From SZAS-103 sp038234715 (GTDB lineage Bacteria; Pseudomonadota; Gammaproteobacteria; Xanthomonadales; Xanthomonadaceae), in assembly GCA_038234715.1 (NCBI GenBank), contig JBBQTD010000005.1, forward strand, positions 1 through 64,000: a stretch of DNA of 64,000 nucleotides, given 5' to 3'. Both the position numbers and the translations under genes were made by a program. A model generated the notes under the pieces. The model made no database searches. It had not been told where the DNA came from and saw only the letters and a list, made by a program, of their open reading frames with translations. Positions 42,245 to 51,124 of this stretch are shown here, piece by piece (the first letter of the stretch is position 1; each line of letters starts with the position of its first letter).

Positions 42245-43090
42245 ATGAGCGCAGCAGGCGGGTTCCGCCACATCGACACCGACACCCCACGGGTGATGGT
42301 CGTCGACGGCTCGAAACTGGCGCGCAAGATGATCGAGGGACTGCTGCGCAAGGAATTGCCGGGCGTGGATTTCATCGGCTGCGAAACCGGCGCACAGGCC
42401 AAGGAAGCGCTGCTGTCCGGTTCGGTCAACCTGGTCACCACCGCGCTCGCGCTGCCCGACATGGACGGCCTGGAGCTTGCGCAATACGTGCGCGAATACA
42501 CGCCGCAGGCCTATATTCCGATCATCGTGGTGTCCGGCAATGTCCAGGAGCGGCTGGAGTCGCGCGATCTGAGCGACGACGTCACCGACTATTTCGACAA
42601 GGCGCTCGGCTTCGGCGCACTGGCCACCTTCATCCGCGGTTACGTGCATCCCGAAGACTTGCCCGGCGGCGAAGTACTGTATGTCGAGGACAGCCGCGTG
42701 GTCGCCGTCGCGACCCGGCGCATGCTGGAAAAACATGGCCTCGCTGTCACCCACGTCACCTCTGTCGAGGACGCTCTGGCACGCTTGCAGGTGTTCCATG
42801 ACGACGGCACGCCGCCGCCGGACATCCTTCTGACCGACGTATACCTCAAGGGCGAACTGACTGGCTCGGACCTACTCGAACGCGTACGCAAGGATCTCGG
42901 CTACAGCAAGTCCGAACTTCCGATCATCGTGATGACCGGCGATTCCGATCCGGGCAACCAGAGCGACCTGCTGCGCAAGGGCGCGAACGACCTCGTCGAA
43001 AAGCCCATCGAGGAACGCATGCTGATCACGAAGCTGCTGTTCCAGTTGCGCGTTGGCCGGGGGTTGCGGGCCAAGCGCGAAGCGATGTGA
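42245..43090 (+). CDS. Double receiver-domain protein, first receiver degenerate
   Basis: 281 residues with two CheY-like domains and no output domain. Receiver 1 (about 15-135) has VMVVDGSKLARKM but alanine (Ala67, in TTALALPDMDG) where the phosphoaccepting aspartate should be. Receiver 2 (about 140-275) looks complete: YVEDSR acidic pocket, Asp198 in LLTDVYL, MTGDSD and the lysine of VEKPI. So only the second domain should be phosphorylated, while the first may dimerise or sense. Similar two-receiver proteins join stator or diguanylate-cyclase pathways, but nothing here identifies the partner. It ends 3 bases before ung. Confidence 0.88.
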   Translation: MSAAGGFRHIDTDTPRVMVVDGSKLARKMIEGLLRKELPGVDFIGCETGAQAKEALLSGSVNLVTTALALPDMDGLELAQYVREYTPQAYIPIIVVSGNVQERLESRDLSDDVTDYFDKALGFGALATFIRGYVHPEDLPGGEVLYVEDSRVVAVATRRMLEKHGLAVTHVTSVEDALARLQVFHDDGTPPPDILLTDVYLKGELTGSDLLERVRKDLGYSKSELPIIVMTGDSDPGNQSDLLRKGANDLVEKPIEERMLITKLLFQLRVGRGLRAKREAM

Positions 43091-43093
43091 AGC

Positions 43094-43807
43094 GTGAACG
43101 AGGCGGCCGCGCAGATCCGCCTTGACCCGAGCTGGAAGGAACGCGTTGGCGGCTGGCTGCTGCAGCCGGACATGCGCGCGTTGTCTGGGTTCCTGCGCTC
43201 CGAAAAGACCGCAGGCAAGCGCATCTATCCGGCTTCCTCGAACATCTTCGCCGCACTCGACGCGACGACGTTCAACGCAGTCGAAGTGGTGATCCTCGGC
43301 CAGGATCCTTACCACGGCCCGGGCCAGGCACATGGCCTGTGCTTCTCGGTTCCGCTGGGCGTGCCGGTTCCGCCATCTCTGGTCAACATCTTCGCCGAGA
43401 TCCAGCGCGACCTCGGCATCGCACGACCTGACCACGGCTGCCTGATGCCGTGGGCGCGGCGCGGCGTGCTGCTCCTCAACGCCGTCCTGACCGTGGAGGA
43501 CGGAAAGCCGGGCTCGCACCAGGGCAAGGGGTGGGAAGGCTTCACCGACCACATCGTCGACACGCTGTCGCGCGAGCGCGAGGGTCTGGTGTTCCTGCTC
43601 TGGGGGAGCTACGCGCAGGCGAAGGGCAAATTGATCGACTCGCGCCGGCACTGCGTATTGAAAGCGCCGCATCCGTCGCCGCTGTCGGCACATCGGGGGT
43701 TTATCGGGTGTGGGCATTTTTCTTCTGCCAACCGGTGGTTGGCGGGACGTGGGGCGAGGGAGATTGATTGGTCGTTGCCGAAGAGGGCTCGGTTGGAGGG
43801 CTCCTAG
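43094..43807 (+). CDS. ung: Uracil-DNA glycosylase
   Basis: 237 residues. Removes uracil from DNA as first step of base excision repair. Family 1 signatures: the water-activating loop VVILGQDPYHGPGQAHGLCF, the NAVLTVEDGKPGSH uracil pocket and the minor-groove loop APHPSPLSAHRGF. GTG 43094 is 3 bases after the preceding stop, so it is co-transcribed with the double receiver gene. The 180 bp following carry a short mosaic repeat near 43811 (GATCCTGAGC) and the rpoH promoter region. Confidence 0.96.
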   Translation: MNEAAAQIRLDPSWKERVGGWLLQPDMRALSGFLRSEKTAGKRIYPASSNIFAALDATTFNAVEVVILGQDPYHGPGQAHGLCFSVPLGVPVPPSLVNIFAEIQRDLGIARPDHGCLMPWARRGVLLLNAVLTVEDGKPGSHQGKGWEGFTDHIVDTLSREREGLVFLLWGSYAQAKGKLIDSRRHCVLKAPHPSPLSAHRGFIGCGHFSSANRWLAGRGAREIDWSLPKRARLEGS

Positions 43808-43957
43808 TTTGTGATCCTGAGCATCGCGAAGGCTCTGCTCTACGCGCCTGCTCGACGCAAGCAAGATCAAGACAAGGCGTCCATATTCCTCCCCGACACC
43901 TGTCCAGGAGTCGCCTCAATGTTCCATGAACAGAACGCAGCGATACTTCTGGCACCT

Positions 43958-43984
43958 TTAGCACTCCCTGTGTGCGAGTGCTAA
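43958..43984. promoter_or_regulatory. CIRCE element (HrcA operator) at the rpoH start
   Basis: TTAGCACTC and GAGTGCTAA are separated by exactly 9 bases: a perfect match in both arms to the CIRCE consensus. The element ends one base before ATG 43986 and ten before ATG 43995. It should bind the heat-inactivated repressor HrcA. Just upstream, GAAC and TCTGG (43928-43952) loosely resemble a sigma-E type promoter placing +1 at the operator; that part is weak. Confidence 0.93.
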
Positions 43985-43985
43985 A

Positions 43986-44873
43986 ATGCTCGCCATGACC
44001 CAGCCCCCCCAGTTGCAAACGGCCCTTGTGGCCAACAATCTTCCGATCCCCAGCGCGCTGGGCTCGCTCGAGGCGTACATCGGTGCGGTCAATCGCGTGC
44101 CGGTGTTGACCGTCGAGGACGAGCAGGCGCTGGCGCATCGGTTCCGCGATGGCGAAGACCTCGGTGCAGCGCGCGAGCTGGTGATGGCGCACCTGCGCTT
44201 CGTCGTGCATGTCGCGCGTGGCTACCAGGGCTACGGCCTTGGCATGGGCGATTTGATCCAGGAAGGCAACATCGGCCTGATGAAGGCGGTCAAGCGCTTC
44301 GACCCGGAGCAGGGCGTGCGCCTGGTGTCGTTCGCGGTGCACTGGATCCGCGCCGAGATGCACGAGTTCATCCTCAAGAACTGGCGCATCGTCAAAGTCG
44401 CCACGACCAAGGCTCAGCGCAAGCTGTTCTTCAACCTGCGTAAGTCGAAGAAGCGCCTGGGCTGGATGACCGATGCGGAAGTCACCGCGGTCGCCAACGA
44501 CCTGAAGGTTTCCAAGCGTGAAGTGCTGGAGATGGAATCGCGGCTGTCCGGACGCGACATCGGATTCGATGCGCCAAACGAAGCCGACGACGACGCACCG
44601 CCTTCGCCGGCGATGTACCTGATCGATTCCAGCGACGATCCGTCGCTCGCCTACGAGCGCGCGGACAGCGAGGACAACCAGCTCGAACTGCTGCGCGATG
44701 GCCTGGCGGAACTCGATGCGCGTTCGCGCGACATCATCAAGCGGCGCTGGCTCGACGACGACAACAAGGCCACGCTGCAGGAACTCGCCGACGAATACGG
44801 CGTGTCCGCCGAACGCGTGCGCCAGATCGAGGCGAATGCGCTGAAGAAGATGAAGGCGTTGTTCGCGGCCTGA
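43986..44873 (+). CDS. rpoH: RNA polymerase sigma-32 (heat shock) factor
   Basis: 295 residues from ATG 43986 (292 from ATG 43995). Region 2 reads MAHLRFVVHVARGYQGYG, GDLIQEGNIGLMKAV and RLVSFAVHWIRAEMHEFI; the RpoH box is AQRKLFFNLRKSKKRLGW; region 4 ends with LQELADEYGVSAERVRQIE. It directs RNA polymerase to heat-shock promoters. The perfect CIRCE directly upstream places it under HrcA, unlike E. coli, where control is by RNA thermometer and proteolysis. With the operator touching the start codon there is no usual ribosome binding site for the first ATG, so the second may be used. Confidence 0.97.
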   Translation: MLAMTQPPQLQTALVANNLPIPSALGSLEAYIGAVNRVPVLTVEDEQALAHRFRDGEDLGAARELVMAHLRFVVHVARGYQGYGLGMGDLIQEGNIGLMKAVKRFDPEQGVRLVSFAVHWIRAEMHEFILKNWRIVKVATTKAQRKLFFNLRKSKKRLGWMTDAEVTAVANDLKVSKREVLEMESRLSGRDIGFDAPNEADDDAPPSPAMYLIDSSDDPSLAYERADSEDNQLELLRDGLAELDARSRDIIKRRWLDDDNKATLQELADEYGVSAERVRQIEANALKKMKALFAA

Positions 44874-44905
44874 GTTTGCGTTTGTACAACCATCAATTGA
44901 GCGCG

Positions 44906-44934
44906 AACGGCCCTGAAAATGGGCCGTTTTGCTT
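44906..44934 (+). terminator. Intrinsic terminator of rpoH
   Basis: AACGGCCC pairs with GGGCCGTT around a 7-base loop and is followed by TTGCTTTT. It lies 33 bases after the rpoH stop. From here to 45235 I see no gene. Confidence 0.85.
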
Positions 44935-45235
44935 TTCTGGGTGCCATTGACGCGCGGGTTCCCGCAATCGCATCCCCAATTTTTCCGTCCCGTGCCAGAC
45001 TGGTACGGTGGCAGCTCTTACTTGTCCGGTCGCAGCTGCGATTGCTACGTTCGAAGCTTCGATTCCCATGATCTCATTCCTCCGCTTTCGGCATCGATTC
45101 CCGGGCTCGGCGTTGATTGCTCCGGTCGCAGCTTCGACCCCCCGGACTTCCACACGCCGGCCAGATTGCCTTTGGCCTGACGAGCGACTCTCTGGCAAGG
45201 AAGTTGCTGAATCACCCCAAGGCTTTCGGTTAGTT

Positions 45236-46523
45236 TCAAGGCACCGGACGCGTGCCGTGTGCATCCTTGCCAACGATGATCCTTGCGTTGCGCTGGTAGC
45301 TCCAGTACGACCAAGCCCAGTCGAGCATCACCACGAGGCGGTTGCGGAAGCCGATCAGGAAGAAGATGTGCGCGGCCAGCCAGAACCACCATGCGAAGAG
45401 GCCCGAGAATTTCAGGCGACCAAGGTCGACGACCGCGGCCATGCGGCCGATCGTCGCGAGGTTGCCGAAGTCGCGGTAGCGGAAGGGCTTCGATGGTTTG
45501 TCCTTCAGGCGCGCGGATCGCGGCGGCGACATGCGCGCCCATCTGCTTGGCCGCCGGGGCAATCCCGGGCACTGGCCTGCCGTCTGGCTGCGCAATTTGC
45601 GCAAGATCGCCGATCACGAAGACGTCCGGATGTCCTTCAAGCGACAGATCCGGCTGGACAGCCACGCGACCCGCGCGATCGAGCGGGGCGCCGAGCTGGC
45701 TCCCCAGCGGCGAGGCCGCGACCCCAGCCGCCCACAGTACGCAGCGACTTTCGATGCGCGCAGCACCAAGGCTGACACCCTGTGCATCAATCGCAGTGAC
45801 CGCTTGCCCGGTGTGTACGTCGACGCCGAGCCGCTCGAGTTGCCGGCGCGCGCTTTGCGACAATGATTCGGGCATCGCAGCGAGCACGCGCGGACCCGCT
45901 TCGAGCAAATGGATGCGCGCGCTGCGCGGGTCGCAGCGGCGGAATTCGCGCGGCAGCGTATGCCGTGCGATCTCGGCGAGTGTTCCGGCGAGTTCCACGC
46001 CGGTCGGGCCGCCGCCGATCACCACGAAGTTCATCCATGCCGCGCGCGCGACCGGATCGTCTTCGCGCTCCGCCGCTTCGAACGCGGTCAGGATGCGGCG
46101 GCGGATCGCGAGCGCATCGTCGAGCGTCTTCAAGCCCGGCGCATGCGCAGCCCAGTCGTCATGCCCGAAGTACGCATGCGTCGCACCGGTCGCAATAACC
46201 AGGTAGTCGTATGCGATGTCGGAACGTTCGACGGTGACGCGTTTGGCGGACAGATCGATGCCACGTGCGTCGCCCAGCAGGACGGTGACATTGCGCTGCC
46301 GATGCAGGATGTGCCGCAACGGCGCGGCGATGTCGGGCGCGGAAAGTCCCGCAGTCGCAACCTGGTAGAGCAGCGGCTGGAACAGGTGGTGGTTGGTGCG
46401 ATCGACCAGGGTGATCCGCACCGGCGCGGTCGCGAGCGCGCGCGTCGCCCACAGGCCGCCGAAGCCGCCGCCGAGGACCAGGACGTGCGGACGCAGGTCG
46501 GTTGGCGTCGCAGAGGGAGTCAT
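45236..46523 (-). pseudogene. ndh: Type II NADH dehydrogenase, frameshifted
   Basis: Read across one frameshift this is a full-length NDH-2 of about 429 residues: FAD-binding LVLGGGFGGLWATRAL, HLFQPLLYQVATAGLS, NAD-binding VVIGGGPTGVELAGTL, VFVIGDLAQI and PAAKQMGAHVAAAIRA. In the intact frame translation then loses similarity, but the C-terminal part (RYRDFGNLATIGRMAAVVDL, amphipathic FAWWFWLAAHIFFLIGFRNR membrane segment) continues in another frame to a stop at 45236. The break lies at 45509-45517 in a GC-dinucleotide run, consistent with loss of one GC pair of bases. It may be a true mutation or a sequencing error. NDH-2 passes electrons from NADH to quinone without pumping protons. Confidence 0.85.
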
Positions 46524-46543
46524 TGGTGCGATTTGAAATTCCT

Positions 46544-46693
46544 AGGGAACCTCTGAACGAGTTCAGAGGTGCGTGCGGTGCATGGATGCACCACCGCGAA
46601 CAACGATGCAAGTCGTTGAGTCGCGAGCACCGAGTCCGGACAAGCGCCGGACTCGGTGCGTCTGAACTAGTCCAGAACGGACTTGTTCAGACC
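46544..46693. repeat. Multi-hairpin dispersed element, short copy
   Basis: Same element as at 9581-9832, lacking its central part. Hairpins: CCTCTGAAC-ga-GTTCAGAGG, GGTGCAT..ATGCACC, AACGAT-GCAA-GTCGTT, a perfect 13-bp stem GCACCGAGTCCGG..CCGGACTCGGTGC, and CTGAACTAGTCC..GGACTTGTTCAG. It fills the gap between the priA stop and the ndh start. It may act as the priA 3' end. Confidence 0.8.
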
Positions 46694-46697
46694 AAAC

Positions 46698-48908
46698 TTA
46701 GTACAAATCGATCGGATCGACATCAAGCGACCACCGCACCTTGCGCGCGGAACCCAATGCATACAGGCGCGGCATCCATGCTCCAAGCGCGACCTGCAAT
46801 GCAGGACGCTGCCTTGCTGAGAGATGCAATTGCGCGCGTGCCCTGCCCGCACGGCGCGGCATCGGCGCGGGGATCGGACCGTGGATCGCGACCGCAGTGG
46901 TGTCGGTTGCGAATGCGGCGCGCGCTTCGATGAGGAATTCCTGCACCGCCGCATCGTTCGGTGCTTCGGCACGCAGCAATGCCAGGTAACCGTACGGAGG
47001 AAAGCCCGCGGCTTCGCGCTGCGCAAGCTCGAGCGCTGCGAAGACCGGATATCCGCCGCTCAACAACGTGGCCAGCAGCGGATGCCCGGGATGATGCGTC
47101 TGCAACAACACGGCGCCGGGCTTGCTCGCGCGCCCGCCGCGACCGGCAACCTGGATCAGCAACTGTGCGAGTTTTTCCGGCGCGCGAAAATCCGCCGAAT
47201 GCAGGCCTTCGTCAACGCCGACCACGCACACGAGGGTCATGTTCGGCAGGTCGTGGCCCTTGGCGAGCATCTGCGTTCCGACCAGGATTCCAGCATGTTC
47301 GCCCAGTGTCGCCAGATGCTTCTCGAGCGCGTCGCGATGCCGCGTGGTTTCGCGATCCACGCGCAGCAACGGCACGTCGGGGAAGTGCCGGGCGAGCGTT
47401 TCCTCGATGCGCTCGGTCCCCGCGCCCTGCGGCTGCAGATCGAGACTTGCGCAATCCGGACACGCATGAGGCACCGCCCGCCGCGCACCGCAATGGTGGC
47501 AGACCAGGGTGCGTCCACGCCCGTGCACGGTCATCGCCATGTCCGCGGACGACGCGGCGCAACGCGTGCAGCGCGCGTTCCAGCCGCAGTCGTAGCAGAT
47601 CAGCACGGGCGCGTAGCCGCGGCGGTTCTTGAACACCAGCGCCTGTTCGCCGCGCTCGAGGACAGCGCCGATCGCATCGGTCATCTCCTTCGACAGGCCG
47701 CCGTCGAGGACGCGCTTGCGCACATCGATCACCCGCACCGAAGGCGGCCGCGCGTCGCCAGCGCGCTCGCGCAGCGACAAATGCTGGTAGCGCCCGCCGA
47801 TAGCGTGCTGCAGCGATTCGAGTGACGGCGTTGCGCTGCCCAGCAGCACCGGAACGCCGAGCGCCTTCGCGCGGACCAGGGCGAGATCACGCGCGTGGTA
47901 ACGCACGCCATCGTGCTGTTTGTAGCTCGCGTCGTGTTCCTCGTCGACGATGATCAGGCCCGCATCCTGCAATGGCGTGAAGATCGCCGAACGCGTGCCA
48001 ACCAGCACGCGTCCTTCGCCGCGCGCCATCGCTGTCCATGCGCGCGCGCGTTGGCCATCGGCCAGCCCCGAGTGCAACGCGTGCACGGTCACGCCGAGGC
48101 GGGCGCGAAAACGACGCAGCGTCTGCGGGGTCAGGCCGATCTCCGGCACCAGCACCAGCACCTGTTTTCCGCGCGCGATGCAATCGGCGATCGCTTCGAG
48201 ATAGACCTCGGTCTTGCCGCTGCCGGTCACGCCTTCGAGCAGGAACGGCACGAAACGATCGCGCGCGGCGATCACCGCCTCGGCGGCAATGCGTTGCGCC
48301 GGATTGAGCGTGTGCCCGGCGGTCGCGGGCGTGCCCTGGCCACCGTGCGAAAGTGCAAGTCGCTCGGCATAGCCGCGTTTGAAAAGTGCGCGCGCGGCGT
48401 TGCGCCAGCCATCGAAATCCAGCTCCAAAACGTCTTCGTCGACGATCGCCGACGCAATCCGATCGGCAAGTCGCCGCGTGCCCGAGCGCTTGCGCAGGCC
48501 GGCAAGCCCTTTGTGTCCCGCCTCGGTCAACGTCCACCCGTAGACGCAGGTTTCCGGCAGCGGATCGCCGCGCCGCATCGGCGCGGGTAGCGCGGTCGCG
48601 ACGACTTCGCCCAGCGGAGCATGGTAGTAGCCGGCCGCCCAGCGCAGCGTTGCGAGCAGCTCGCCGTCCAGCAGCGGCTCGTGGTCGAGCACGGCCAGCG
48701 CATGCCGCAGTTCCGGGGCATCGGCATCCGGTTTGCCGACCCCGTCGATGAATCCCACGAGTTCGCGGCTGCCGAACGGCACGCGTATGCGGCATCCAAC
48801 CAGCGCGGAGTCGGGGTTGCCTCCCTCGGGCGGGAGGTAGTCGAAGCGGCGCGGCAATGGCAGCGGCAAGACGACACGCAGCACCACTTCGGGGGTACGC
48901 AAGGGCAT
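46698..48908 (-). CDS. priA: Primosomal replication restart helicase PriA
   Basis: 736 residues, full length. N-terminal 3' DNA-binding domain (about 1-100), helicase domain with GVTGSGKTEVYL (Walker A), IIVDEEHDASYKQ (Walker B), VLLGSATPSLES, a zinc-binding insert with paired cysteines (CYDCGWNARCTRC and CHHCGARRAVPHACPDC), and motifs V/VI (LVGTQMLAKGHDLP, QVAGRGGRASKPG). PriA reloads the replisome at stalled forks. The promoter region upstream carries DnaA boxes about 155 bp away. The mRNA runs toward ndh through the hairpin element. Confidence 0.97.
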   Translation of the reverse strand: MPLRTPEVVLRVVLPLPLPRRFDYLPPEGGNPDSALVGCRIRVPFGSRELVGFIDGVGKPDADAPELRHALAVLDHEPLLDGELLATLRWAAGYYHAPLGEVVATALPAPMRRGDPLPETCVYGWTLTEAGHKGLAGLRKRSGTRRLADRIASAIVDEDVLELDFDGWRNAARALFKRGYAERLALSHGGQGTPATAGHTLNPAQRIAAEAVIAARDRFVPFLLEGVTGSGKTEVYLEAIADCIARGKQVLVLVPEIGLTPQTLRRFRARLGVTVHALHSGLADGQRARAWTAMARGEGRVLVGTRSAIFTPLQDAGLIIVDEEHDASYKQHDGVRYHARDLALVRAKALGVPVLLGSATPSLESLQHAIGGRYQHLSLRERAGDARPPSVRVIDVRKRVLDGGLSKEMTDAIGAVLERGEQALVFKNRRGYAPVLICYDCGWNARCTRCAASSADMAMTVHGRGRTLVCHHCGARRAVPHACPDCASLDLQPQGAGTERIEETLARHFPDVPLLRVDRETTRHRDALEKHLATLGEHAGILVGTQMLAKGHDLPNMTLVCVVGVDEGLHSADFRAPEKLAQLLIQVAGRGGRASKPGAVLLQTHHPGHPLLATLLSGGYPVFAALELAQREAAGFPPYGYLALLRAEAPNDAAVQEFLIEARAAFATDTTAVAIHGPIPAPMPRRAGRARAQLHLSARQRPALQVALGAWMPRLYALGSARKVRWSLDVDPIDLY

Positions 48909-49063
48909 TGATGCAGTCTAGCAATGCCAGCCATGGCGCTCGCGCTGGCACGAAACAGAGATGCGATCGTGTGAGGGAAACCAAGCAGGCCCAGTTACCG
49001 CAACTTGCTCTGAATTCCCACATGAACCGGCTGCAAGTAACTGCGCACGCAAGGAAAACACGT

Positions 49064-49098
49064 TTATCCACATCATCTGTGGATAAGTCTGTGGACGG
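49064..49098. promoter_or_regulatory. DnaA-box cluster
   Basis: A perfect DnaA box TTATCCACA (49064-49072) faces a second perfect box TGTGGATAA (49078-49086) five bases away, followed three bases later by a degenerate third (TGTGGACGG, 49090-49098) in the second orientation. This three-box pattern with the first inverted recalls DnaA-reactivating sites (DARS) or a DnaA-titration/regulation site. Apart from it and the palindrome at 49380-49396, the 549-bp gap from 48909 holds nothing I can name. Confidence 0.7.
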
Positions 49099-49379
49099 AG
49101 TGCGCATGCGGACTGCGCGCGCCAGTGACAATGGCCCTGCAAGCGGATTGGCGCGTTTTTCGTCAGACTGTCATAGTCAAGCAGAATCAATGCCTTAGCT
49201 TCGTCATCGCGCTGTCACGGGGCGCGCAAGAGTCAGCTTCGCGCCTTGGCGGCCGCAAATGCGGTGCTGTGCACAAGGCGAAATGCCAGAAGCCTTGTGC
49301 TGTCTTGCGGAGCGTGAAAATTCTGTCTGTCAAGCGTGTGCGCTGTGCGGACCATGGCGGCCATGAACACCCGGCCAGG

Positions 49380-49401
49380 ACCGGTTCCGTACCGGTAGAA
49401 T
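49380..49401 (+). promoter_or_regulatory. Palindrome overlapping a -10 like box before the sigma-like gene
   Basis: ACCGGT-tccgt-ACCGGT forms an inverted repeat, and TAGAAT follows directly as a -10 candidate, 57 bases before ATG 49458. This could be promoter plus operator of the sigma-like/DUF3106 operon. No binding protein can be named. Confidence 0.35.
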
Positions 49402-49457
49402 CGGCCCTCGTCAATGGCAGACTCGCCGCATGATCACCATCCAATCGCCATGACCGC

Positions 49458-50453
49458 ATGACAGCCAGAGCCGCGTCCTTCGAACACGCCGAAACCGCGA
49501 TTGCGGAATTCCTGCATGGCATCGAGAGTCGTGGGCTGGTCTTTGCCGAGGCGCAGTGTTCCGATCCGACGCGCGCGCACGCCGCAGTTTTCACATGCAA
49601 GATCTCCTTCCAGGCGGCCGCGGCAAGCGCACCAACGCCACAGTGGACCTCGCTGTTCTGGCGGCTGCTGCTATCACAGCCCGCCCTGCAAGCGGACGTC
49701 ATTTCCGATTCTGGCGATGCGCTTTCGCAACTGCATGCCGGTCAACGTGCCGCGCTGCTGTTGCACCTCGTCGCTGGGCTCGATCAACAGCTCGCCGCCG
49801 AGGTTCTGGGGGCATCGCGGGCTGCCTGTCGCCACGCGTTGTACCGGGCAGTCGAAACCCTGCATGCGTGGGGCATCGATGACGAGATGATGCGCGCACG
49901 TCGCGATCGGTTGCGGCGACAGCACTGGCAATCAACCGCGGAAACCCTGCCGTTTCTGCCAGTTCGAATGGCGACACCCTCGGGACAGCATGCGGAGCCC
50001 CGCGACCTGTCGTCCGAAGCGCTCTCGCCGCGCGGCCATATACCGATCGAGAGTGCCGCGTCAGTTGCGCGCCGGCGCCGCATACGTTCGCTCCTGATCG
50101 TGCTGCTGGTCGGGTTGGTGCTGGTGTTCCTGACGACGTTCTTCTGGCATTCCATGTTCCTGAAATTCCACAAGGCTCCCGCGAACGGATGGGAATCGCT
50201 GCGTGAGCAATCGCCCGCCGCAACCCTGCCCGCCGCAGCAAATGCGCTGGCGGGGCCCGACTTCGAATTGCTCAACGATCAGCAAGGCGAGCACATCGCG
50301 CGCAATCTGGACCTGTATGCGTGGTACGCCGCGAGTCCGGCCGGATCACCGTCAGGCCCGCATGCTCCCGCGATCCTGCCGGAAACGGCCGCGCCGGAAA
50401 CCAGCGCGCCTGACGCCGATGCGGACCCAGCGGAGGGCGGCGGTGCGCAATAG
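49458..50453 (+). CDS. Sigma-region-4-like protein with a transmembrane helix
   Basis: 331 residues. Residues about 85-150 resemble sigma-70 region 4: HAGQRAALLLHLVAGLDQQL followed by AAEVLGASRAACRHALYRAV as helix-turn-helix. Region 2 is not evident: the N-terminus has only vague similarity to ECF sigma factors. A basic RRRRIRS precedes one TM helix (about 215-235, LIVLLVGLVLVFLTTFFW), and the C-terminal 100 residues are probably periplasmic and acidic at the end. This layout joins a sigma-like DNA-binding part to a membrane-anchored sensor. It overlaps the DUF3106 gene by 11 bases. Function uncertain. Confidence 0.7.
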   Translation: MTARAASFEHAETAIAEFLHGIESRGLVFAEAQCSDPTRAHAAVFTCKISFQAAAASAPTPQWTSLFWRLLLSQPALQADVISDSGDALSQLHAGQRAALLLHLVAGLDQQLAAEVLGASRAACRHALYRAVETLHAWGIDDEMMRARRDRLRRQHWQSTAETLPFLPVRMATPSGQHAEPRDLSSEALSPRGHIPIESAASVARRRRIRSLLIVLLVGLVLVFLTTFFWHSMFLKFHKAPANGWESLREQSPAATLPAAANALAGPDFELLNDQQGEHIARNLDLYAWYAASPAGSPSGPHAPAILPETAAPETSAPDADADPAEGGGAQ

Positions 50454-51117
50454 ATTCAGGCAGTGGACGTTGGTCTGTGCGCTCATGCTTGCATTGCCGG
50501 CCGTGTGCGCGGACACCACCGATTGGTCGTCGCTCGATTCCGAGACGCAGGCACTGCTGGCACCGTGGAGCGATGCGTGGTCGACCGTAGACACCGCGAA
50601 TCGCGCACGCGTCCTTGCAAACGCAAAGCGCTGGCTGGCGATGGATGCCAAGGCACACGACGCCTTCGAGCAACGCAGCGCGGCATGGCAAGCGCTGCCG
50701 CCTGCCGCGCGCGTGCGTCAGCGCGAGCGCTATGCCGCGTGGCTGGCCCTGCCACCCGACGAGCAGGGGCGCGTACGGTCCGGTGCCGCGAATTTTGCGG
50801 CACTGCCGGCAGGGCAACAGGCTGCGCTGCGTGCGGACTTCGCATCCCAAGAGGCGAACCGGCAGACCGACTGGCTGCTGGGGCCATCCACTGGCGGCTG
50901 GATCGAGCAGGCACGCACGGCGTTTGCGTTTGTACCGTACGGCGAGCGGGACGCAACCATGCGGATGCTGCAAGCGTTGCCAGTGGAAGCGCGCGCGCAG
51001 TTGTTCGAACTCGCGAGGCGACTCCCCGATCACCAACGCGAACTGCTGCGCAAGCAATTGCTCGGCGTGGCGCCCGGGCAGCGCGCGGACATGCTGAACC
51101 AGCGGATGGGGCAGTAG
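50443..51117 (+). CDS. DUF3106-type exported protein
   Basis: 224 residues. Signal peptide about 1-22 (WTLVCALMLALPAVCAD). The mature protein consists of short repeated helices of the DUF3106 type: WLAMDAKAHDAFEQR, WQALPPAARVRQRERYAAW, ALPPDEQGRVR, ALPAGQQAALR, each with a W/F..LP-turn pattern. Repeats of this kind resemble periplasmic zinc-resistance or CpxP-like sensors, but no metal site is visible. GTG 50443 with GGAGGG upstream lies inside the previous gene, so the pair is translationally coupled; a sensor/partner relation to the sigma-like protein is inferred. Confidence 0.8.
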   Translation: MRNRFRQWTLVCALMLALPAVCADTTDWSSLDSETQALLAPWSDAWSTVDTANRARVLANAKRWLAMDAKAHDAFEQRSAAWQALPPAARVRQRERYAAWLALPPDEQGRVRSGAANFAALPAGQQAALRADFASQEANRQTDWLLGPSTGGWIEQARTAFAFVPYGERDATMRMLQALPVEARAQLFELARRLPDHQRELLRKQLLGVAPGQRADMLNQRMGQ

Positions 51118-51124
51118 CCTTCCT

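Noticed and set aside
49064..49098. Replication origin
   Set aside because: Only three boxes, no AT-rich unwinding element and no dnaA/dnaN/rpmH neighbours.
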